Part shown: positions 1 through 5,563 of the stretch, one piece after another
How the letters are laid out: every line of letters begins with the position of its first letter
How positions within the stretch are numbered: position 1 is the first letter of the stretch
NCBI GenBank assembly: GCA_004356385.1
Contig: SMXL01000127.1
Span: 1-5,563 of the forward strand
Direction: 5' to 3'
DNA from: Bacteroidota bacterium
GTDB taxonomy: Bacteria > Bacteroidota > Rhodothermia > Rhodothermales > UBA10348
Length of the DNA: 5,563 nt
Position numbers and translations under genes: made by a program
Notes under the pieces: generated by a model
Database searches by the model: none
What the model was told of the DNA's origin: nothing
What the model saw: the letters and a program-made list of their open reading frames with translations, nothing else

Positions 1-605
1 CGCTCGATGAAACGAACACGACGATTCAGCTGGAATTGAGTGATGATTGGATTCAATTCACGTTTGATCAACCCATGGATGCCGATCCGGGAGCGAAATG
101 GGTCTATAACAGCGGGAGCAGTCATTTGATGTCAGGCATTATCAAAAAGGTCTCCGGGCAGTTTCTGGATGAATTTGCTGAAGAACATGTATTTGGCCCC
201 CTCGGGATAAGAGAATATCACTGGAAGAAAACAGCTAAGGGACATCCGGATGGGCTGGGGGGTCTCTATTTGGAGGCAGAAGACCTGGCCCGAATAGGCT
301 ACCTCTATCTTCGCGGCGGGGTTTGGAACGGACGACGCATCCTTTCCGAGAGTTGGGTTCAGAATGCGACGGACAAATGGGTTGAAAATGTAAATCGTGA
401 AGGCTTTGGATACGGTTTTCAGTGGTGGAGACTAGACCGCGACAATTCCGTCATCTGGGCGGGACTGGGATTCGGAGGACAATACCTTCTGGTTCTACCC
501 GAACTCGATTTGGTGGCCGTCATCAACTCCTGGAATCTATACGGACGCCCTGAGAGACGAATTTTGAACGACTTTCTAGACGGACTGATTGGCTCGGTAC
601 GTTAG
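1..605 (+). CDS. Serine hydrolase, beta-lactamase-related family, C-terminal part (5' end outside window)
   Basis: The frame is open from base 3 to the TAG at 603-605, giving 200 residues of the C-terminal part of a class C beta-lactamase/DD-peptidase-like serine hydrolase. Seen in sequence: PGAKWVYNSG at residues 29-38, matching the family's PG..f.Y(S)N block with the second catalytic Tyr; GPLGI at 65-69; a GGLYLEAEDLARIGYLYL-type segment from about 86, followed by GGVWNGRRILSESW; YGFQWW at 137-142; and GFGGQY at 156-161, the position of the third catalytic motif, followed by the usual P-E-L-D-L-V-A-V-I strand. The SxxK nucleophile motif must lie upstream of the window, so catalytic competence cannot be judged. 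Relatives are usually exported and hydrolyse esters or amide bonds; the substrate here is unknown. An internal TTG at 36 is not the true start, because homology continues to the edge. The next gene begins 11 bases after the stop. Confidence 0.88.
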   Translation, partial: LDETNTTIQLELSDDWIQFTFDQPMDADPGAKWVYNSGSSHLMSGIIKKVSGQFLDEFAEEHVFGPLGIREYHWKKTAKGHPDGLGGLYLEAEDLARIGYLYLRGGVWNGRRILSESWVQNATDKWVENVNREGFGYGFQWWRLDRDNSVIWAGLGFGGQYLLVLPELDLVAVINSWNLYGRPERRILNDFLDGLIGSVR

Positions 606-607
606 GG
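604..607 (+). promoter_or_regulatory. Weak Shine-Dalgarno (AGGG) overlapping the upstream stop codon
   Basis: AGGG begins inside the TAG stop of the serine hydrolase and lies 9 bases before the ATG at 617. The overlap suggests translational coupling of the two genes. The match is short, so it supports the start only modestly. Confidence 0.35.
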
Positions 608-616
608 TCTGCACGA

Positions 617-1033
617 ATGATTACACGCGACTACATCCTTCGACAGGTACAACAGATGGTCAGCGTCCTGGCGCAGGTTTCGCTCAAGTGCCAGGCCCAG
701 GAGTATCACCTTGCTCGTGATATCCTGGCTCAGACCATTCAGGAAATCACCGGTTTGGATCCGGCTCGGATTCGCACCCTGACACTCGATGAGTTGTTGA
801 GCGTTTGTGGTAACGACAGTGAGTTTTCGTCAGAGATAGCAACGGGGCTGGCAGATCTTTTAAGAGAGGACGGTTTCGTCCAGGCAGAACTCGGGAATCA
901 AGAAACCGCTAAAGAAAGCTGGAAAAGAGCCATCTGGCTTTACGAAGCGGTATCGGGGTCGGGCGGAGTCGTACCCATGGACCTGGTTCAAAGACTGTCC
1001 CGGCTCACTTCTTTATTGCAGAAGGGCTCGTAG
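617..1033 (+). CDS. Small helical protein resembling DUF6483, function unknown
   Basis: This is a 138-residue cytoplasmic protein with no signal peptide or membrane segment. The N-terminus MITRDYILRQVQQM, the ARDILAQTIQEITGLDP helix pair around residues 33-49 and the following L-T-L-D-E-L-L segment (55-61) resemble the conserved DUF6483 pattern (RDYI..., ...EITGLD..., L..EELL). Residues about 78-112 (LADLLREDGFVQAELGN, then AKESWKRAIWLYEAV) look like a single TPR-type helical hairpin, which in such proteins often mediates protein contacts. The family assignment is from memory of its pattern, not a search. Two cysteines (25, 64) do not form a recognisable metal site. The ATG has a weak AGGG sequence overlapping the previous stop. 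The gene sits between an exported hydrolase and the PPDK/PEPS regulator, 44 bases before the latter's likely start. That placement does not reveal a role, and no function is assigned. Confidence 0.8.
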   Translation: MITRDYILRQVQQMVSVLAQVSLKCQAQEYHLARDILAQTIQEITGLDPARIRTLTLDELLSVCGNDSEFSSEIATGLADLLREDGFVQAELGNQETAKESWKRAIWLYEAVSGSGGVVPMDLVQRLSRLTSLLQKGS

Positions 1034-1045
1034 CGTCTATCTTTC
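1015..1045 (+). promoter_or_regulatory. Candidate Bacteroidota-type promoter for the PPDK/PEPS regulator
   Basis: ATTG at 1015-1018 is separated by 19 bases from TATCTTTC at 1038-1045. This resembles the Bacteroidota housekeeping promoter TTTG-N19-TAnnTTTG, with one mismatch in each box. A transcript from here would begin near 1050, leaving a leader of roughly 25-30 bases before the ATG at 1078 and excluding the TTG at 1048. Such a degenerate pattern can occur by chance, and the phylum is itself inferred, so this is tentative. Confidence 0.22.
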
Positions 1046-1077
1046 GCTTGAATCCAGCCTCCCTTCGGATCCATGCT

Positions 1078-1923
1078 ATGACGGAAGTTAGCGAACGAGG
1101 TACGCCTGCCTTTCAAATCTTTGTGATCTCCGACGGAACCGGTGGAACGGCCGAACAAATGCTGCGGGCCGCATTGACACAGTTTACTGGCACAGAATTT
1201 CAAATCCATCGTTTTCCTGAAGTACGGACCGAAGAACAGGTCCTGGAAATTGTGGAAGAAGCGGTTCGGGTACAAAGTTTTATTGTTCACACAGTCGTAT
1301 CCGCTGAGATGAGATCTCGAATCGCAGACCTCGGTCGGCTCCATAATATCGAGACGATCGACCTGATGGGTCCCCTTCTTGCACAATTGACCTACCAGTT
1401 TTCAGATGCGCCGTCCGGAAAACCGGGCTTGTTTCGCAAGCTGAACAAGGAGTACTTCCAGCGTATCGAAGCCATGGAGTTTGCGTTTCGACACGACGAC
1501 GGTCAGCGGGCAAAGGAACTCTCCGGAGCGGACCTAGTGCTCACTGGCGTTAGTCGAACCTTCAAGACCCCGCTCAGCATCTATCTCGCCTTCAAAGGGT
1601 GGCTTGTCGGAAACGTACCCATCATCTCCGATATACCGCCGCCTCCCAGTATGTTTGATTTGCCGGAAGGAATCGTGTTCTGTTTGACGACCAATGCCAA
1701 TCACCTGTCCGTGCTGAGAAGCGTGCGGCACGAGCACCTCGGAGGCTCGACGGGTGACTACGCGAACGTAGATTTCATCCGGAAGGAATTGGCGTATGCA
1801 AATCAGATATTCCGGCGGCGACCCGACTGGCCGATCATCGATGTGACGAAAAAGCCAATCGAAGAAATTGCAGCGCAAATCTTGGCGCGCAAACGCAGTT
1901 TTAAAACGGTTAAGAGTGATTAA
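1078..1923 (+). CDS. Pyruvate,phosphate dikinase / PEP synthase regulatory protein (bifunctional kinase/phosphorylase)
   Basis: The product is a cytoplasmic bifunctional regulator of the DUF299 family. Known members inactivate PPDK or PEP synthase by ADP-dependent phosphorylation of an active-site threonine, and reactivate it by Pi-dependent removal that releases pyrophosphate. They thereby control pyruvate-to-PEP flux. Seen in sequence (numbering from the ATG at 1078, 281 residues): the N-terminal block FVISDGTGGTAEQ near residues 15-27; DLMGPLL near 95-101; KEYFQRIEAMEFAFRHDDGQ near 124-143; and the phosphate-binding loop GVSRTFKTP at 157-165, followed by LSIYLAFKGW and NVPII. The length is normal for the family. 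An in-frame TTG at 1048 would add ten residues; I prefer the ATG because homology begins after it, though neither start has a good Shine-Dalgarno sequence. Whether the target is PPDK or PEP synthase cannot be decided here, as neither gene is present. The loop carries Phe where plant and enteric relatives have Gly. Confidence is very high for the family and moderate for the start. Confidence 0.95.
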   Translation: MTEVSERGTPAFQIFVISDGTGGTAEQMLRAALTQFTGTEFQIHRFPEVRTEEQVLEIVEEAVRVQSFIVHTVVSAEMRSRIADLGRLHNIETIDLMGPLLAQLTYQFSDAPSGKPGLFRKLNKEYFQRIEAMEFAFRHDDGQRAKELSGADLVLTGVSRTFKTPLSIYLAFKGWLVGNVPIISDIPPPPSMFDLPEGIVFCLTTNANHLSVLRSVRHEHLGGSTGDYANVDFIRKELAYANQIFRRRPDWPIIDVTKKPIEEIAAQILARKRSFKTVKSD

Positions 1924-1939
1924 GACGGTCAAGAGTCAT
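1902..1939 (+). repeat. 19-base imperfect tandem duplication across a stop codon
   Basis: Bases 1902-1920 (TAAAACGGTTAAGAGTGAT) and 1921-1939 (TAAGACGGTCAAGAGTCAT) match at 16 of 19 positions and lie directly end to end. The TAA stop of the PPDK/PEPS regulator is the first three bases of the second copy. Because 19 is not a multiple of three, the copies are read in different frames, and the second is noncoding. A past slippage duplication is the simplest explanation; a regulatory role is not evident. Confidence 0.6.
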
Positions 1940-1986
1940 CAGGGCCTATTAACACTGCCATTTCCCACCATTCGTTTTTACGTCTC

Positions 1987-4608
1987 ATGAGATTTCACAT
2001 GCATCTGATCAGAATTATCCCGGCAATCACGCTCTTATCGATTTTCGTTACAACCACGGGCCGCGCCCAAGACCCCGGAGCGCAGACCTCGCCTGCGGAC
2101 CGACACCAGTGGTATGCCGATCACGTTGAGCTGACCGAAAACTCTCCGTTCAAGAATCTGGCCTGGCAGCACCTTGGTCCAACCAATATCAGTGGGCGAA
2201 TGACTGATATTGCCGTCGTCGAGCCCAAAGGCAAAAATTACACGATATACGTGGCGAGTGCCTCAGGCGGCGTTTGGCGAACCGTAAACGAGGGAACAAC
2301 ATGGGAACCGATTTTTCAACACGCGGCGTCCACCTCCATAGGTGATGTAACGCTCGCACCGTCGGATCCAAACACGATCTGGGTTGGAACGGGGGAAGCA
2401 AATATTTTCCGCAGCTCCATGGCAGGAGCCGGTGTCTACAAGTCAACAGACGCGGGGCAATCCTGGAACTACATGGGTCTGGGTGGCACGCACACCATCC
2501 CCCGCATTGTGATCCATCCCACGAATCCCGATATCGTCTACGTGGCGGCTTCCGGGCATGAATGGACCGATAATGAAGATCGCGGGCTGTATAAATCGAC
2601 GGACGGCGGCGAATCCTGGACGAAAATTCTCTACAAAGGAACGCGTACGGGAGCGATCGACCTGGTTATGCATCCCAGGGATCCCAACACACTCTATGTT
2701 TCAACGTGGCAGCGGGTTCGTGAGAAATGGAATGACCCGAGAAACGAGCCTTCTTACGCAGAGAGTTCCATCTACAAGTCTACGGATGCGGGACTTACGT
2801 GGAGCGAAGTAACGAGTGGCCTTCCCGATGCCGTACATCGCGGAAGAATCGGGATCGACATCGCGGCGTCGAATCCAGAAGTGATCTACGCATTTGTGGA
2901 CAACTACGAGTCGCTCAGGGAAGCAGACGAAGATGAAACGGATGCATACGGCAGGCCTCGAGGTCCCGTAATTAAGGGGGCGACTGTTTTCCGCTCAGAT
3001 GATGGTGGCCAAAACTGGCGTCAGATGAGCGAAACCAATCGGTACATGGAGCGATTGTCCGGTACGTACGGCTGGGTATTTGGACAAATGCGCGTAGACC
3101 CGAACGACGAAAACAAAATCTATGTGATGGGACTGGCGCTCAACGTGTCTGAAGACGGGGGAAAGACGTTTCGCCGATTACCAGGAATGCACGGCGATCA
3201 CCATGGTCTCTGGATCGACCCGGAGAATTCAGATTATCTGGTGAACGTAAATGACGGCGGAGTTGCGATCTCTTACGACGCAGGTGACAACTGGCGGACG
3301 TTTTATGATGATCTGTCGCTGGTGCAGTTTTTCAATGTGTCTTTGGACATGGCCGAACCGTTTCGTGCGTACGGCTCCATCCAGGACCACGGAAGCCGAA
3401 GAGGCATTGTGGATTTAGAGCGCGGGCGCCACCGCATCCCGTCGGTTGACTGGTCAAGCGCGCCTGGAGGCGAAGGCAGTCGACAAGCGATCGATCCGAC
3501 AGATCCTGATATTGTTTACTCTGCCGGATTCTATGGAACGATTTCCAGAACGGACATGTCGACCGGAGATCGAACCTCTATCATGCCCGACCGAGTGGAC
3601 GAGGAATATAGCCTCCGGGGACAATGGCTCGCCCCTTTCATCATTTCACCCCACAACCCTCGGGTCATTTATCACGGGATGAACTATCTCTTCCGATCCA
3701 TGGACCGTGGAGAAGAATGGGAAGTGATCAGCCCCGATCTGACTCATAACAATCTGGATGAATTAGGAGATATCCGGTATCAAACGATTTTCTCCATAAC
3801 CGAATCACCGTTTCGGTTCGGGCTCATTTACGTGGGCACCGATGACGGACGCATCCACATGACACGTGATCACGGAGAGAGTTGGACGGAGCTTACGGGT
3901 CGTTTACCGTATAAGAAATGGATTTCCGGGATGGTCGCTTCGGCGTTTGATGAGGGCACGGTGTACCTGGCTCAGAATGGCAAGCGAGAGGACGATTTTA
4001 CACCATATCTATATAGGTCGACGGACTTTGGACAGACCTGGGCGAGTATTTCCGATGGAATTCCTTCCGGCCCGATTAACGTGGTGCGGGAGGATCCAAA
4101 AAATGAGAACGTGCTGTACATAGGAACGGATATTGGCGCCTACGTCTCGCTCGACGGTGGGGAATCCTGGGACGCTCTTGCGGGCAACCTGCCTTCCACC
4201 TTTGTGAGCGACCTGAAGATCCATGCGCGAGACGACATTCTGATTGCCTCAACCCACGGCCGTGGCATGTATGCACTGGACGTACGCAATCTCCAGAAAA
4301 TGACGAAAGATGTGATGTCCCAGGACATCCATGTATTCGAATCAGAACTGGCAAGAGTGGGTCAAAACTCGGCTCGAATCTATTACTTCCTTCAGGAGAG
4401 TGGCGACGTGAGTGTTTCGATTCAGCGGGAAGATGGAGAAGAAGTTGCCTCAATGACAGGAACCGGGGACGAGGGCCTCAACTTCGCCGACTGGGATATG
4501 ACGATTGATGATGGGGACGAGCAATCAGAAGCAGAAACAGGCACGTATCGAGTCGTGATCACAAGAGGACGAATTTCGGCAGAAGTCGTTCTGAGACTGG
4601 TCCAGTGA
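1987..4608 (+). CDS. Exported sortilin/VPS10-like BNR (Asp-box) beta-propeller protein
   Basis: This 873-residue protein has a signal peptide: a basic start, a hydrophobic core at about residues 8-22, and a likely cleavage after G-R-A (27|28). Eleven Asp-box motifs (S/T-x-D-x-G-x-x-W type) begin at residues 99, 153, 204, 265, 337, 388, 429, 571, 626, 678 and 721; the first (TVNEGTTW) and sixth (SEDGGKTF) are degenerate. Family blocks are clear: LAWQHLGPTNISGRM near 58-72, ASGGVWRT near 92-99, VGTGEANIFRSS near 133-144, HGDHHGLWIDP near 402-412, YVGTDDGRIHMTRDHG near 615-630, and STHGRGMYALD near 755-765. Asp boxes mark beta-propeller blades, as in sialidases and sortilin; no sialidase arginine triad or Tyr/Glu site is evident, so enzyme activity should not be assumed. 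Residues about 790-873 form a beta-rich tail ending in G-T-Y-R-V-V-I, suggestive of a FlgD-like immunoglobulin fold. No sorting-domain motif is obvious. Met5 (1999) is an alternative start; neither start has a clear Shine-Dalgarno sequence. The role is unknown, probably binding or processing outside the cytoplasm. Confidence 0.92.
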   Translation: MRFHMHLIRIIPAITLLSIFVTTTGRAQDPGAQTSPADRHQWYADHVELTENSPFKNLAWQHLGPTNISGRMTDIAVVEPKGKNYTIYVASASGGVWRTVNEGTTWEPIFQHAASTSIGDVTLAPSDPNTIWVGTGEANIFRSSMAGAGVYKSTDAGQSWNYMGLGGTHTIPRIVIHPTNPDIVYVAASGHEWTDNEDRGLYKSTDGGESWTKILYKGTRTGAIDLVMHPRDPNTLYVSTWQRVREKWNDPRNEPSYAESSIYKSTDAGLTWSEVTSGLPDAVHRGRIGIDIAASNPEVIYAFVDNYESLREADEDETDAYGRPRGPVIKGATVFRSDDGGQNWRQMSETNRYMERLSGTYGWVFGQMRVDPNDENKIYVMGLALNVSEDGGKTFRRLPGMHGDHHGLWIDPENSDYLVNVNDGGVAISYDAGDNWRTFYDDLSLVQFFNVSLDMAEPFRAYGSIQDHGSRRGIVDLERGRHRIPSVDWSSAPGGEGSRQAIDPTDPDIVYSAGFYGTISRTDMSTGDRTSIMPDRVDEEYSLRGQWLAPFIISPHNPRVIYHGMNYLFRSMDRGEEWEVISPDLTHNNLDELGDIRYQTIFSITESPFRFGLIYVGTDDGRIHMTRDHGESWTELTGRLPYKKWISGMVASAFDEGTVYLAQNGKREDDFTPYLYRSTDFGQTWASISDGIPSGPINVVREDPKNENVLYIGTDIGAYVSLDGGESWDALAGNLPSTFVSDLKIHARDDILIASTHGRGMYALDVRNLQKMTKDVMSQDIHVFESELARVGQNSARIYYFLQESGDVSVSIQREDGEEVASMTGTGDEGLNFADWDMTIDDGDEQSEAETGTYRVVITRGRISAEVVLRLVQ

Positions 4609-4639
4609 GGTGACAGCACCCATAAGCCGAGTAGGCCCG

Positions 4640-5137
4640 ATGGACATTTTCGCAGTCCTCAACGAACTCAGGATCCCGTTTGAGCAAGTGAACCACCCCG
4701 CCGTTTTCACCGTCGAGCAAGCAAAAAAACGAGTACCTCCAATGAGAGGAGCGAACACGAAGAACCTGTTCGTCAGAAATAAGCGCGGCAATCGCCACTT
4801 TCTCCTTATCGTTGGGTACGAGAAGCAGGTTGATCTGAAAGCTCTTGCAAAAAAGATAGAGGTGTCCCCGTTGTCGCTCGCTTCCCCCGAACGTCTCTGG
4901 ACTCATCTCGGAGTGGAACCCGGATCTGTGAGCCTGCTGGCAATCACCAACGATATGGAAAGCACGGTAGATATTATCATTGACCATTCGCTTCTGGACG
5001 AGGAATATTGGAAGTGTCATCCCCACGTGAACACAAGTACGCTTTCAATCGCGGTGACCGATATCGTTCGAGTTATGGATCAAACCAAACACCGGTACCA
5101 GGTTGTGGACGTACCCGAACGCGATCTTTCAAGGTGA
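4640..5137 (+). CDS. proX: Prolyl-tRNA editing protein, ProX/YbaK-like (Ala-tRNA(Pro) deacylase type)
   Basis: The product is a free-standing trans-editing domain related to the insertion domain of prolyl-tRNA synthetase. Characterised ProX (ProXp-ala) proteins hydrolyse mischarged Ala-tRNA(Pro) in the cytoplasm; that substrate is inferred here from the subfamily. Seen in sequence (165 residues from the ATG at 4640): MDIFAVLNELRIPFEQVNHP with AVFTVEQA (1-28); NTKNLFVRNKRG (39-50), whose Lys41 aligns with the conserved functional lysine; VDLKALAKKI (64-73); LSLASPERLWTHLGVEPGSV (78-97); and HPHVNTSTLSI (127-137), the HP..N block of the family. The length is typical. A GTG at 4610, one base after the preceding stop, would add ten residues (MTAPISRVGP); I chose the ATG because the family normally begins just before the IFA..L block. 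The gene follows the propeller gene by 31 bases, and its stop overlaps the ribosome-binding site of the next gene. The cognate prolyl-tRNA synthetase gene is not in the window. The family is secure, while the exact mischarged tRNA substrate is less so. Confidence 0.92.
   Translation: MDIFAVLNELRIPFEQVNHPAVFTVEQAKKRVPPMRGANTKNLFVRNKRGNRHFLLIVGYEKQVDLKALAKKIEVSPLSLASPERLWTHLGVEPGSVSLLAITNDMESTVDIIIDHSLLDEEYWKCHPHVNTSTLSIAVTDIVRVMDQTKHRYQVVDVPERDLSR
5131..5137 (+). promoter_or_regulatory. Strong Shine-Dalgarno for the YdeP-like gene, overlapping the proX stop
   Basis: AAGGTGA lies 7 bases before the ATG at 5145 and contains the TGA stop of the proX gene. It is the best ribosome-binding site in the window. 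It fixes the start of the last gene and suggests translational coupling of the two. Confidence 0.65.
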
Positions 5138-5144
5138 TTGACGC

Positions 5145-5563
5145 ATGAAAAAAGTACGCGCCGGTGGTGGATGGTCGGCCATCGCTTACTCATATCGAAA
5201 AGCCCGAGAATCCGGTGGTGTGTTGAAATTCTGGCGCGCGCTTAGATCAAAAAATACGTGCAAAACGTGCGCACTCGGGATGGGTGGTCAAAAGGGGGGC
5301 ATGGTAAACGAGCTCGGTCAATTTCCTGAGGTATGTAAAAAGAGCCTGCAGGCGATGGCGGCCGATATGCAAGCGGGAATCCCGCATGAATTCTGGACTC
5401 AGAACACGGCGGCTGACTTAAAAAAGTTATCGCCCAGGCAGCTCGAGTCAACCGGTCGTCTGGTCGATCCGCTTCTCTACACTCGGAAAACCGAGAAATA
5501 CGAAAGGATCGAATGGGAGAGGGCATTCGACCTGATCTCCGATCGACTAAGAAATACAGCAGC
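5145..5563 (+). CDS. FdhF/YdeP-family molybdopterin oxidoreductase, N-terminal part (3' end outside window)
   Basis: The frame is open from the ATG at 5145 to the window edge, giving 139 complete residues of what is normally a protein of about 700-800 residues. Seen in sequence: an AGGGWSAIAYS start (6-16) like the family's A-G-G-W-x-A-x segment; CKTCALGMGGQKGGMVNELG (39-58); EVCKKSLQA (62-70); LESTGRLVDPLLY (100-112); and YERIEWERAFDLI (119-131), where the first molybdopterin-oxidoreductase fold begins. Cysteines 39, 42 and 64 form a C-x2-C-x21-C pattern, like E. coli YdeP and unlike the four-cysteine [4Fe-4S] site of classical formate dehydrogenases. There is no twin-arginine signal, so the enzyme is probably cytoplasmic. 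Family members bind bis-MGD; YdeP is linked to acid resistance in E. coli, but the substrate is not established and should not be called formate on this evidence. A strong Shine-Dalgarno sequence overlapping the proX stop supports the start. The cofactor-binding core lies outside the window. Confidence 0.88.
   Translation, partial: MKKVRAGGGWSAIAYSYRKARESGGVLKFWRALRSKNTCKTCALGMGGQKGGMVNELGQFPEVCKKSLQAMAADMQAGIPHEFWTQNTAADLKKLSPRQLESTGRLVDPLLYTRKTEKYERIEWERAFDLISDRLRNTA

Noticed and set aside
988..1386. Open frame on the minus strand opposite the regulator gene
   Set aside because: It lies opposite strongly conserved coding sequence, has no recognisable domain, and its Cys/His/Arg-rich composition is typical of an antisense shadow.
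1942..1979. Possible rho-independent terminator after the PPDK/PEPS regulator gene
   Set aside because: The only stem is a three-base GGC/GCC pair, and the run of T at 1975-1979 is not adjacent to it.
1983..1992. Perfect 10-base palindrome TCTCATGAGA centred on the ATG of the propeller gene
   Set aside because: A 10-base palindrome is expected by chance about five times in a window of this size, and it has no loop for an RNA hairpin; there is no second copy to suggest an operator.
1987..4608. Calling the propeller protein a sialidase or glycosyl hydrolase
   Set aside because: Asp boxes alone mark the fold; no arginine triad or nucleophile Tyr/Glu pair is evident, and the conserved blocks fit the sortilin-like group better.
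4559..5026. 155-codon minus-strand open frame opposite proX
   Set aside because: The plus strand encodes a clear ProX protein across the same bases; the minus-strand product shows no family features.
5160..5220. Repeated CCGGTGGTG at 5160-5168 and 5212-5220
   Set aside because: Only nine bases, within coding sequence, and explained by Gly-rich codons and chance.
5242..5526. 94-codon minus-strand open frame at the right end
   Set aside because: It overlaps the YdeP-like coding region, which has a strong Shine-Dalgarno sequence and family motifs; the minus-strand product resembles nothing I recognise.

Overview
The window reads as an ordinary, densely packed stretch of bacterial chromosome. 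Six genes lie on the + strand with gaps of 7 to 63 bases, the first and last cut by the window ends. There are no RNA genes, insertion sequences, integrases, CRISPR repeats or convincing terminators, and no gene-free stretch longer than about 65 bases. GC looks close to 50 percent and codon use looks even across the genes, so nothing suggests recent transfer.

Layout: (1) the C-terminal 200 residues of a serine hydrolase of the beta-lactamase/penicillin-binding-protein-related family; (2) a small cytoplasmic helical protein resembling DUF6483; (3) a pyruvate,phosphate dikinase / PEP synthase regulatory protein (bifunctional kinase and phosphorylase), probably starting at the ATG at 1078; (4) a large exported beta-propeller protein of the sortilin/VPS10-like BNR family with eleven Asp-box motifs; (5) a ProX-type prolyl-tRNA editing deacylase, probably starting at the ATG at 4640; (6) the first 139 residues of a FdhF/YdeP-family molybdopterin oxidoreductase, open at the right edge.

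Organism (inference): the large sortilin-like BNR secreted protein, mostly weak Shine-Dalgarno sequences, and one candidate promoter resembling the Bacteroidota ATTG-N19-TAnnTTTG form would suit a Bacteroidota/Rhodothermota/Balneolota-like lineage, probably free-living. Proteins of this kind also occur in other phyla, such as Gemmatimonadota and Acidobacteriota, so the assignment is weak.

How the genes work together: genes 1-2 and 5-6 are spaced tightly enough to be co-transcribed and translationally coupled (a Shine-Dalgarno sequence overlaps the preceding stop codon in both cases). Their products serve different roles: PEP/pyruvate control, tRNA proofreading, a redox enzyme, and exported proteins of unknown substrate. 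I see no single pathway and no strong sign of an undescribed system. The points most worth checking are the phosphate-loop variant in the regulator, the three-cysteine site of the YdeP-like enzyme, the unknown role of the Asp-box protein, and a 19-base tandem duplication across the regulator's stop codon.
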